A DNA stretch of 9,959 bases from Caryophanales bacterium. Lineage in GTDB: Bacteria > Bacillota_I > Bacilli_A > RFN20 > CAG-826. A program made the translations under genes and the position numbers. The stretch is from the NCBI GenBank assembly GCA_028726925.1, contig JAQYPI010000059.1:1-9959 (forward strand), given 5' to 3'. Positions within the stretch are counted from its first letter, which is position 1; the number at the start of each line of letters is the position of its first letter. A model generated the notes under the pieces. The model saw only the letters and a program-made list of their open reading frames with translations, did no database searches and was not told the DNA's origin. Below are positions 1-6,116 of this stretch, piece after piece.

Positions 1-399
1 TTTGACGAAAACGCCCACCTCACCGAGCTCATCGAGTCGAAGCTCGAGCGCGTGGACGGCAAAATCCACGCGACTCCTCTCGAAGGCAAGGCGCCGATGA
101 TCCTATCCGACGACGCCCTCGTATCCATGAACCTGTTCTGCTTCACCCACGAGATCATGGACCGCATCGAGGAAGGCTTCCCCCGCTTCATGGAAGAGAA
201 CAAGGACCACCTCGACTCCGCGGAATACCTCCTCCCGACCCTCGTCTCCGAGACGATGGAACGCGACGGGGCGACCGTCAAGGTTCTCGGCACCTCGGCC
301 GTCTGGCATGGGGTCACCTACCGCGAGGACAAGCCAGACGTGGTCGCCTCCATCGCCCGCCTCGTCGAGCAAGGGGAATATCCGAAGAAGCTCTGGTGA
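1..399 (+). CDS. Sugar-phosphate nucleotidyltransferase, C-terminal part (5' end outside window)
   Basis: The frame is open from the first base and stops at TGA 397-399, giving 132 visible residues; the N-terminal catalytic Rossmann part with the nucleotide-binding loop lies to the left of the window. What remains resembles the C-terminal part of a family of single-domain NTP transferases (pfam NTP_transferase, COG1208-like) that join a nucleoside triphosphate to a sugar-1-phosphate. Recognisable pieces are VSMNLFCFT (usually VSMNxWGFT), EYLLPTLV, a VKVL strand, WHGVTYREDKP (usually WxGVTYKEDK) and the terminal YPKKLW. The sugar and nucleotide cannot be told from this part. A strong terminator follows 15 bases after the stop, so it is probably transcribed apart from the downstream lipid-related genes. 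Family assignment is from memory of conserved C-terminal motifs; the exact substrate is unknown. Confidence 0.7.
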   Translation, partial: FDENAHLTELIESKLERVDGKIHATPLEGKAPMILSDDALVSMNLFCFTHEIMDRIEEGFPRFMEENKDHLDSAEYLLPTLVSETMERDGATVKVLGTSAVWHGVTYREDKPDVVASIARLVEQGEYPKKLW

Positions 400-414
400 G
401 AAAAACCGAAAATC

Positions 415-441
415 GAGGGCTCCGTGCCCTCTTTTTCTTTT
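415..441 (+). terminator. Intrinsic terminator after the nucleotidyltransferase gene
   Basis: A perfect 6-bp stem GAGGGC (415-420) / GCCCTC (426-431) with a 5-base loop is followed by TTTTTCTTTT (432-441) and preceded by an A-rich stretch. It lies between the stop of the first gene and the ATG of the glycosyltransferase. This argues against the upstream GTG at 396, which overlaps the previous stop, as the start of the next gene. Confidence 0.85.
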
Positions 442-457
442 GCCAAAGCCCGCGTCT

Positions 458-485
458 TTGCAAGTTTTCTAGAATCGGGGATAAT
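458..485 (+). promoter_or_regulatory. Candidate sigma-A type promoter for the lipid-module operon
   Basis: TTGCAA (458-463; 4 of 6 matches to TTGACA) and GATAAT (480-485; 5 of 6 matches to TATAAT) are separated by 16 bases. The site lies just after a terminator and before a three-gene operon, where a promoter is needed. A start site about 7 bases past the -10 would fall at or within a few bases of the ATG at 492, so the message may be leaderless or nearly so. The spacing and the position are read directly; use in the cell is inferred. Confidence 0.5.
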
Positions 486-491
486 ATCCCC
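477..491. promoter_or_regulatory. Perfect 15-bp palindrome over the -10 element, abutting the start codon
   Basis: GGGGATAATATCCCC reads the same on both strands apart from the single central A (7-bp arms). It contains the whole -10 candidate and ends on the base before ATG 492. It could be an operator for a dimeric repressor. If transcribed, it could instead fold into a 6-bp hairpin hiding the only Shine-Dalgarno-like bases (GGGGA, 477-481). Chance occurrence is possible but the placement is striking. Confidence 0.45.
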
Positions 492-1577
492 ATGAGCAAC
501 AAACCCCTCTTACCGATCCGCATGCTTTCCGCGGCGACGAGCGTTTCTGGCCAAGGCGTCGGCAGCGCCTACATGGAGCAAGTCTCCCTCGTCAAGGAGC
601 AAAGCGATCTCTTTTCCGTCTACGAGAACCGCGCGAAAGGCTACCGGTCCTCGATCATCAACCACGTCCACACGGTGAACCCCACGTTCCGCCTCGCGAT
701 GAACCGGCGCCACATCAACGTCATCTACGTCCATTTCATCCCCTCGACGCTCGATGGGTCCATCCGCCTGCCGAAGCCGATTTTCTGGATTTTCAAGAAA
801 TACGTGATCTCGACGTACAAAAAGGCCGATGAAATCGTGGTCGTGAACCCTTCCTTCATCGCCCCCCTCGTCGAGCTCGGGATGAAGAAGGAGAACATCA
901 CCTACATCCCTAATTACGTGTCCAAGCAGGATTTCCATCCCCTCCCCAAGGAAGAGATCCTCGCCCTTCGCAAGGAACTCGGCATCGCCCCTGACGCCTT
1001 CGTCGTCCTCGGCTGCGGCCAGGTCCAGACCCGGAAAGGGGTCCTCGATTACATCGAATGCGCGAAAGCCAACCCCGACCTCACCTTCGTCTGGGCCGGC
1101 GGGTTCTCCTTTGGGGGCATCACGGACGGGTATGACGTTCTCAAGCCGATCGTCGAGAATCCCCCCGCGAACGTGAAGTTCCTCGGCATCGTGCCCCGCG
1201 AGAAGATGAACGGCATCTTTAACGCCGCGGACATGCTCTTCATGCCGTCTTTAAGCGAGCTCTTCCCCATGTCGATCCTCGAGGCCGCCAATAGCGCCAA
1301 GCCGATCCTCCTGCGCGACCTCGACCTCTATCGCGACATCCTCTGGGACACTTACGCGCGTGCTAGCGACGTCCCGGGCTTCAACGCCGAAATCCGCAAG
1401 CTCGCCCTCGACAAGGAATATTACGAGAAATACGCCTCTCTCTCGCATTACGTCTCCGAGTTCTATAGCAAAGAGCACGTCGGGGCCATGTGGCGGGAAT
1501 ATTACGTGCGCATCTTCGAGAAATGGAAAGATAACCCGAAAAAGAGGCTAAAACTCGGGAAAGGAAAGAAGAAATGA
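492..1577 (+). CDS. GT4-family glycosyltransferase, CpoA/LafB-like glycolipid synthase
   Basis: This 361-residue retaining glycosyltransferase of the GT4/GT-B type probably adds a sugar from a UDP-sugar to a membrane glycolipid at the cytoplasmic face. The N-terminal domain has the glycine loop SGQGVGSAY (19-27), HTVNP (60-64) and YVHFIPSTLDGS (79-90), then VVVNPSFI (116-123) and ITYIPNYVS (136-144). This series strongly recalls pneumococcal CpoA and Listeria LafB, which add the second sugar of diglycosyl-diacylglycerol. The C-terminal domain has GQVQTRKGV (176-184) and the E-x7-E motif SELFPMSILEA with E256 and E264, typical of GT4 enzymes. The tail is very basic (KKRLKLGKGKKK), suiting a peripheral membrane protein. 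ATG 492 is chosen because a GTG start at 396 would put a terminator inside the coding region and add 32 unrelated residues. It overlaps the next gene by ATGA. Sugar and acceptor are inferred from relatives only. Confidence 0.8.
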   Translation: MSNKPLLPIRMLSAATSVSGQGVGSAYMEQVSLVKEQSDLFSVYENRAKGYRSSIINHVHTVNPTFRLAMNRRHINVIYVHFIPSTLDGSIRLPKPIFWIFKKYVISTYKKADEIVVVNPSFIAPLVELGMKKENITYIPNYVSKQDFHPLPKEEILALRKELGIAPDAFVVLGCGQVQTRKGVLDYIECAKANPDLTFVWAGGFSFGGITDGYDVLKPIVENPPANVKFLGIVPREKMNGIFNAADMLFMPSLSELFPMSILEAANSAKPILLRDLDLYRDILWDTYARASDVPGFNAEIRKLALDKEYYEKYASLSHYVSEFYSKEHVGAMWREYYVRIFEKWKDNPKKRLKLGKGKKK

Positions 1578-2680
1578 AGAAACAAGCCGCCGCCCTCTTT
1601 TTGCTGCCCTTGCTTCTTTCTTCCTGCGGCAAGGCCACCTTCGTCCCGGAAGATTACGTCCAAAAACTCCCCTTGTTCGCGACGAAAGACACCGTGAACG
1701 TCCTCCAGATCACGGACCTGCATTGGAGCCTCGGGGTCGACGTATCCCGTCAAAAGGATTATCTTTCCTCGCTTTTCGCCTCTTCGAATCCCGACCTCGT
1801 GGTCGCTTCGGGGGACAACGTCATGATCGGCAACGAAGGCACGGTCCGCTCCTGCGTCGCGACGATGGACGAGCTCGCTGAAATCCACGGCTTCCGCTGG
1901 ATCACGACGTTTGGCAACCATGACCGTCAAGGCATCTACGAGCCTGGGTTCTGGAAACGGGTTCTCGCTTCCTCCTCCCATTGCCTTTATTCCGAGCTCG
2001 ATGACGACTTGACCGGCCGTTCCAATTACGTCCTGTCCTTGACCGACGCTTCGGGCGCCCCCCTCTGGAACGTCGTTTCCATCGATTCCAACAGCTATTT
2101 CCAGTCCTCGACCCTTGCATATTCCTACGACATCGTCCACGAGGACCAAGTCCAGTGGTACGAAGAAGTCTCTTCCGCCACGGGGGACGTCCCAAACCTC
2201 GTCTACATCCACATCCCCCTTTACGAAGTGGAATACGCCTTCCGCCTCGCGGGGCAAAAGGGAGGCACCTTAGAGGACGGCACCGGCCGCCCCGGGGTCG
2301 AGGCCCCTGGCATCCTCGGGCGCTTCTCTGGGGTCATGCACGAAGCGGATGTCGTCAAAAACGAGGAACTCGGTCCTTCGCGCTGCTGCGTTGGCTTCGA
2401 GCCAAGTCGCCTTTTCTCCGCCCTTGAGGCGCATCACGGTCGCGGGGTTTTCTTCGGCCATGACCACATCAACGACTTCATCGCCGAATACAAAACATCC
2501 GAAACCGGGGAATATGTCACGATCGGTTACGGTCTCAAGACGGGCGACGGCCTCTACTTTGAGGATGGCATGATCGGGGGCACCTTATCCACCATCCACC
2601 GCGACGGGAGCGTTTCCTATTCCCGTTGCTTCCAAGGCTACGAAGATGATTCTTTCCGGAAGGAGGACCTGTTCGCATGA
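1574..2680 (+). CDS. Calcineurin-like metallophosphoesterase lipoprotein
   Basis: This 368-residue protein begins with a lipoprotein signal peptide: KK, a hydrophobic run, then lipobox LSSC with C18 as the lipidated cysteine. It should therefore sit on the outer face of the cytoplasmic membrane. The rest is a calcineurin-like phosphoesterase with every metal-site motif present: D48-x-H50 in ITDLHW, G80-D81-N82, G114-N115-H116-D117, H213 in YIHIP and G295-H-D-H298. Such enzymes hydrolyse phosphomono- or diesters using two metal ions; the substrate cannot be read from the sequence. An insert between about 220 and 280, containing three cysteines with the flanking region, is unlike a minimal phosphoesterase and may shape the substrate pocket. 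The start overlaps the glycosyltransferase stop as ATGA, and its own stop overlaps the next start the same way, implying coupled translation of all three genes. A role in processing a phosphorylated glycolipid or polymer is inference from context. Confidence 0.85.
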   Translation: MKKQAAALFLLPLLLSSCGKATFVPEDYVQKLPLFATKDTVNVLQITDLHWSLGVDVSRQKDYLSSLFASSNPDLVVASGDNVMIGNEGTVRSCVATMDELAEIHGFRWITTFGNHDRQGIYEPGFWKRVLASSSHCLYSELDDDLTGRSNYVLSLTDASGAPLWNVVSIDSNSYFQSSTLAYSYDIVHEDQVQWYEEVSSATGDVPNLVYIHIPLYEVEYAFRLAGQKGGTLEDGTGRPGVEAPGILGRFSGVMHEADVVKNEELGPSRCCVGFEPSRLFSALEAHHGRGVFFGHDHINDFIAEYKTSETGEYVTIGYGLKTGDGLYFEDGMIGGTLSTIHRDGSVSYSRCFQGYEDDSFRKEDLFA

Positions 2681-3606
2681 AAAAACGCCTTTCCTTGATC
2701 CTTTCTCTTGGTGAGGCATTGCTATTCCCCGTCGTCGGCCTCGCCCTTTACGACGCGATCATGGCCTTCGTCGTGGAAGCCGCCTCGACTGTCCCCGAAT
2801 TCCCGCGGATCCTGCCTCTCCTCCTCATGGGGGTCACCCTCGTTGTCCTTTGGTTTGTCCTCCACGCCATCCGCCGCCCGCGAAGCCCCGGCTCCCGCAA
2901 AGCCACCTACCTTGGGGGCGGAGCGGTCCTCTTGCTCCTCGGGGCCTCGACCGTCATCCTCGACATGGTCTACGCCTTCACGGGCACGTTTGCGTCGCTT
3001 TTGGAAAGCAAAGCCACTTGGCTTTACCCCATCGATACCCTCGTTGTCGGCTTCCTTGCGGATTTTCTCGGGGCCTTCCTTATTTTCTTCTATGTCAAGA
3101 AAGACAAGGGAATGCCTGAGCTATCGCCCCATCCTTGGCCCCTTTGGAAGCGTATCGTCCTCGGCTATGTCCTCTTCCCGCTTTATACGATGATCGCGAT
3201 GTTTTTCGCCGGGGCGTTCCTTTTGAACCTCCTTTATTTCGACCGCGATTTCTCCCATTTCGGGGTGACGCTTTCCTTCTACCTCCTCATGATCCTGCCA
3301 TCGGTCAGCGTGTTGCTTTACGAGCATCTTATCCGCGATAGCGAGGGGGTTCGCCGCTTCAATTTGATCTTGCGCGGGGGCTCCGCCTTCCTCCTTACGG
3401 GCATCGTCCTCTCCCTCTGGGGGTATTTCGGGTCCCTTCAAGATCCTTACGCCATCTCGGATTCCCTCGTGAATGCCTTCCCCCTGGATTTCCTCATTTC
3501 CAAGGCTATCGGCCCAATCCTCCTTTACCTCCTCGCCCTCGTCCCGCCCCTTTGTATGCTTCTAAGCTTCCTTTTCGCGAAGAAGAAGGAAGATTCTCAC
3601 GTCTAA
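2677..3606 (+). CDS. Multispanning membrane protein of unknown function
   Basis: I do not recognise a family for this 309-residue protein. By eye it has about eight hydrophobic segments (roughly residues 9-33, 45-65, 76-100, 117-140, 158-187, 196-215, 234-252 and 270-300). Basic stretches such as RRPRSPGSRK (66-75) and KKDKG (141-145) are likely to face the cytoplasm, and the tail AKKKEDSHV is charged. No catalytic motif, ATP-binding site or obvious transporter signature is visible. It is the last gene of the three-gene operon, joined to the phosphoesterase by an ATGA overlap, so its role is probably tied to that lipoprotein and the glycolipid glycosyltransferase. A lipid or polymer flippase, or a membrane anchor for the other two, are possibilities without direct evidence. 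No convincing terminator follows; read-through into the rimP leader is conceivable. Confidence 0.75.
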   Translation: MKKRLSLILSLGEALLFPVVGLALYDAIMAFVVEAASTVPEFPRILPLLLMGVTLVVLWFVLHAIRRPRSPGSRKATYLGGGAVLLLLGASTVILDMVYAFTGTFASLLESKATWLYPIDTLVVGFLADFLGAFLIFFYVKKDKGMPELSPHPWPLWKRIVLGYVLFPLYTMIAMFFAGAFLLNLLYFDRDFSHFGVTLSFYLLMILPSVSVLLYEHLIRDSEGVRRFNLILRGGSAFLLTGIVLSLWGYFGSLQDPYAISDSLVNAFPLDFLISKAIGPILLYLLALVPPLCMLLSFLFAKKKEDSHV

Positions 3607-3652
3607 AGAGCCCTATATCCCTCCTTTTTCCCGCGGATTGCGCGATTCCCCC

Positions 3653-3681
3653 TTCCCTTCCCTTAGGGAAACGGGTATTAT
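3653..3681 (+). promoter_or_regulatory. Weak promoter candidate for the rimP-nusA operon
   Basis: TATTAT (3676-3681) is a good -10 match, but the hexamer 17 bases upstream (TTCCCT, 3653-3658) is a poor -35. A small inverted repeat, TTCCC-TTA-GGGAA (3658-3670), fills the spacer. A start near 3688 would give a leader of about 100 bases. The assignment rests mainly on position. Confidence 0.3.
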
Positions 3682-3685
3682 CTAG

Positions 3686-3713
3686 GCGCGGAAATCCCGT
3701 CGCGGTTCCGTGT
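3686..3713 (+). other. 5' hairpin in the rimP leader RNA
   Basis: Bases 3686-3693 (GCGCGGAA) can pair with 3706-3713 (TTCCGTGT) in 8 pairs, two of them G-U, around a 12-base loop. It lies at the predicted 5' end of the leader, 16 bases before the terminator-like hairpin. Bases 3688-3692 (GCGGA) could alternatively pair with TCCGC (3747-3751) in the terminator, so the two folds might compete. Hand folding only. Confidence 0.35.
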
Positions 3714-3729
3714 TGCACGAATAACTTTT

Positions 3730-3763
3730 GGGTGGTCCTGTGACGGTCCGCCCTTTCTTTATT
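3730..3763 (+). terminator. Terminator-like hairpin (attenuator candidate) in the rimP-nusA leader
   Basis: GGGTGG-T-CC (3730-3738) pairs with GG-T-CCGCCC (3745-3753): six outer pairs including one T-G wobble, a T-T mismatch, two inner pairs and a 6-base loop. It is followed by the interrupted U tract TTTCTTTATT (3754-3763). It ends 21 bases before the rimP ATG and so lies inside the operon leader rather than at a gene end. The imperfect stem and broken U tract match the kind of intrinsic terminator that needs NusA. In Bacillus subtilis the equivalent operon leader carries a NusA-dependent terminator used for NusA autoregulation. It could alternatively simply end read-through from the upstream operon if the true promoter lies within or after it. 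Confidence 0.6.
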
Positions 3764-3774
3764 CGGCGCATCTT

Positions 3775-3779
3775 GGAGG
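3775..3779 (+). promoter_or_regulatory. Ribosome binding site fixing the rimP start
   Basis: GGAGG lies 5 bases before ATG 3785. This selects that ATG over the in-frame TTG at 3728, which would place the leader hairpin inside the coding sequence. Confidence 0.85.
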
Positions 3780-3784
3780 CAGAA

Positions 3785-4240
3785 ATGAACGAAATCCCGA
3801 CCATCAAGACCCTCATCGAACCCGTTCTTACGAAGAATGGGTACGCGCTTTACGACCTTAAATTCACCAAAGGGAAGGAAGTTACGCTCGAAATCGTGGT
3901 CGATCGGCTTGAGCCGATCGGGCTCGACGACATCGTCGCCTTGTCCGAAGCCATCAGCCTTGCCCTCGACGAGGCGGACCCGATCGGGGAGGCCTATAAC
4001 CTCGACGTCTCAAGCGCCGGGGCGGAGAAGACCATCGCCCTCGAGGCCTTGCCTTCTTACGTCGGCCATTACGTGCATTTGCACCTCACCCACCCCGTGA
4101 AGGGGGACAACATCCTCGAGGGAACCCTCCTCGAGGTCGGCGAGTCGACGAAGCTCGAACGGAAAGTCAAGACGAGGAAAATCGTCGAGACCTTCCCGAC
4201 TTCCGACATCGATTCCGCCCGCCTAGCCATCCAATTCTAA
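3785..4240 (+). CDS. rimP: Ribosome maturation factor RimP
   Basis: This 151-residue protein matches RimP (formerly YlxS/YhbC), which binds free 30S subunits and helps late assembly around S12. Family signals are the start IKTLIEPVLTKNGYALYDL, the strand VTLEIVVDR, the LDDIVALSEAISLALDE helix (canonical DDCxxxSRxISxxLD) and YNLDVSSAGAEK (71-82), which is the usual Y-LEVSSPGLER segment with the proline replaced by alanine. The C-terminal SH3-like part follows from about residue 85. Length is usual for the family. It opens the operon, and is followed after 22 bases by nusA, the standard arrangement in bacteria. The start is set by a strong GGAGG. No oddity beyond the SSPG to SSAG change. Confidence 0.93.
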   Translation: MNEIPTIKTLIEPVLTKNGYALYDLKFTKGKEVTLEIVVDRLEPIGLDDIVALSEAISLALDEADPIGEAYNLDVSSAGAEKTIALEALPSYVGHYVHLHLTHPVKGDNILEGTLLEVGESTKLERKVKTRKIVETFPTSDIDSARLAIQF

Positions 4241-4262
4241 AAGAGAGAAAGGATATCAAACC

Positions 4263-6116
4263 ATGAAAAAAGAAGTTGAGCAGATCCCGCACCTGCTGGA
4301 TTCCGCCAAAGAGATCGCCCAGATGCATGGGCTGAGCCTCGAATCCGTCCTCCACGCCGTCGAAAACGCCCTCAAGCGCGGCTTCGTCACGAAAGTCCTC
4401 TGCGGGGGCGACGATGCCGTCGTCGAATGCTCCATCGACCCCGAGACCGGCGCGGTTTGCCTCGCCCAGATCAAGGAAGTCGTGGACGAAGTCGAGGACG
4501 ATTACCTCCAGATCGAGACGGAAGAGGCTAACGAAGGCCTCGAGACCCCGAAATACAAGCAAGGCGACCGTTACGCGATCCCCGCGGACCTGACCGACCT
4601 CACCTCCGCCGCGCAGAAAGGGTTCGCGAACTACCTGCGCCAAGAGATCGCCGACGCCGAGCGCGCCGAGCTCTACAAGGTCTACAAGGACCACATCGGT
4701 GAGCTCGTGACCGGCGAAGTCCTCGCCGTGAGCGATCGCGCCATCACCGTCATGATCGGCCGCACCAAGGTCGAGATGGGCAAGCGCGACCTCATCCGCG
4801 ACGAATTCTTCAAGCCGGGCGACATGATCAAGGTCTATATCGAGGAAGTGCGCCCCGCAGAAGAGGGCGATCCCGCCGACCCGAAGAAGAGGCGCGGCCC
4901 CCAGATCGAGGTCACCCGCGCGAGCAAAGGCTTCCTCAAGCGCCTGTTCGAGGAAGAAATCCACGAGCTTTACGACGGCACCGTCGTCATCAAGAACATC
5001 GCCCGCCAAGCCGGCGTCCGTTCCAAGATCGCAGTCTATTCGAACGACCCGAACCTCGACCCGACCGGGGCCTGCATCGGACAAGGCGGCTCGCGCATCC
5101 AAAAGATCGTCGAGCAGCTCGGCAACGGCCACGCGAAGGAAAAGCTCGACATCGTCGAATATAGCGATTACACCCCGAAATACATCCTCGAGGCCGTCCA
5201 CCCCATCCTCGCGATGGGCGTCGCGATCGACGAGGAAACCAAGACCGCGAAGGTCATCGTCTCCGCGGAAACCATGCGGAACGGCGTCTCGCGCTTCCGC
5301 AATAACCTCCCCCTCGCGAGCCAGTTGACCGGCTACCGCCTCGATTACCTCTCCCTCGATGACGCCCTCGACCAGGGCATCGCCTACGTCTCCATGGAAG
5401 AGGCCGAGCGCGAAGCCAAGCGCCTCACCGAGGAACGCGCGAAGGAGGAATACCGCCGCCGCACGCTCGAAGAAATCCACCGCCGCGAGGAAGAAGCGCG
5501 CGCCAAAGCCGCCGCTGAAGAGGCTGCCCGCCTCAAGGCCCTCGAAGAGGCCCGCCGCGCGGAAGAGGAGGCCAAGAAGGCCGAGCGCCTCGCCCATGTC
5601 GACCCGCTCCCCGAGATGCCGGCCGTCACCCCGAAGGCCCAGGCAACCGAAGCCGATTTCCCCGCCGAGGCCGTGAACCCGGCCGCCGCCGCCCTCGCTG
5701 CCATGAACGCCGCGAAGGCTGCCGAAGCCGCTCACCCCGAGGAACCGGTCGAGGAGGAATCCCCGGTCGCCCCGGAAACTCCTGTTGTCGAAGCCCCGAA
5801 GGAAGAGATGCGCGAAGTCAAGACCACGACCACCCTCTCCGACCTCGAGGCCGAGCTCGAGAGCAGCATGAAGGCCGCTGCTCCGAAGCCGACCTACAAC
5901 AAGTCCTCGAAGCGCCCGCGCAAGATTTCCGAAGAAGAAGTCAAGCGCGAAGCCGCTCCGCGCATCCCCGAGACCCAAGGCCTTGGGGTCACCTACACCG
6001 AGCAGGAACTCGCCCAGATCGAGGAAGAGGAACGCAATGCCTCCCTTGACGCCGACCTTGGCGATGACGACATCGATTACGACGATTACGACGAATATTA
6101 CGACGACGAAAAATGA
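4263..6116 (+). CDS. nusA: Transcription termination/antitermination factor NusA with long C-terminal extension
   Basis: NusA binds RNA polymerase near the RNA exit channel and controls pausing and termination. Visible domains are the N-terminal polymerase-binding domain (about 1-130), S1 (about 145-197, HIGELVTGEVLAV to VYIEEVR), KH1 (about 215-305, with FLKRLFEEEI, IKNIARQAGVRSKIAV and DPTGACIGQGGSRIQ) and KH2 (about 306-365, ending LTGYRLDYLS). KH1 keeps a GxxG loop (GQGG), but KH2 does not: where GKRGQN normally stands the sequence reads SRFRNN. KH1 also has a short insert (GNGHAKE). Beyond residue 365 are about 250 extra residues: a Glu/Arg/Ala-rich probable coiled coil (378-443), an Ala/Pro/Glu-rich linker, a basic patch (KSSKRPRK) and an Asp/Tyr tail ending DDYDEYYDDEK. 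Bacillus NusA stops near residue 370. AAAGGA precedes the ATG by 9 bases. It overlaps ylxR by ATGA. Confidence 0.95.
   Translation: MKKEVEQIPHLLDSAKEIAQMHGLSLESVLHAVENALKRGFVTKVLCGGDDAVVECSIDPETGAVCLAQIKEVVDEVEDDYLQIETEEANEGLETPKYKQGDRYAIPADLTDLTSAAQKGFANYLRQEIADAERAELYKVYKDHIGELVTGEVLAVSDRAITVMIGRTKVEMGKRDLIRDEFFKPGDMIKVYIEEVRPAEEGDPADPKKRRGPQIEVTRASKGFLKRLFEEEIHELYDGTVVIKNIARQAGVRSKIAVYSNDPNLDPTGACIGQGGSRIQKIVEQLGNGHAKEKLDIVEYSDYTPKYILEAVHPILAMGVAIDEETKTAKVIVSAETMRNGVSRFRNNLPLASQLTGYRLDYLSLDDALDQGIAYVSMEEAEREAKRLTEERAKEEYRRRTLEEIHRREEEARAKAAAEEAARLKALEEARRAEEEAKKAERLAHVDPLPEMPAVTPKAQATEADFPAEAVNPAAAALAAMNAAKAAEAAHPEEPVEEESPVAPETPVVEAPKEEMREVKTTTTLSDLEAELESSMKAAAPKPTYNKSSKRPRKISEEEVKREAAPRIPETQGLGVTYTEQELAQIEEEERNASLDADLGDDDIDYDDYDEYYDDEK

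Noticed and set aside
396..491. Upstream GTG start for the glycosyltransferase overlapping the previous stop (GTGA)
   Set aside because: It would translate through a strong intrinsic terminator and add 32 residues unlike the family. The family N-terminus begins just after ATG 492.
1502..2257. A 251-codon open frame on the minus strand opposite the phosphoesterase gene
   Set aside because: The same compositional shadow; the plus strand has a lipobox and a complete set of metal-binding motifs.
3607..3675. Terminator for the three-gene lipid operon
   Set aside because: The T run at 3625-3629 has no convincing stem before it, and the TTCCC/GGGAA repeat (3658-3670) has no U tract after it.
3710..3724. 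Possible leader peptide GTG-TTG-CAC-GAA-TAA in the rimP leader
   Set aside because: Only four codons, no ribosome binding site, and no run of regulatory codons; explained by chance.
3728..3784. TTG start for rimP at 3728
   Set aside because: It would run through the leader hairpin. ATG 3785 has GGAGG at a proper distance and matches the family N-terminus.
4167..5978. A 603-codon open frame on the minus strand opposite nusA
   Set aside because: It is rich in Gly, Leu, Asp, Val and Phe with no domain pattern, and lies exactly opposite a certain gene. C-ending plus-strand codons leave few antisense stops, so such frames arise by composition.
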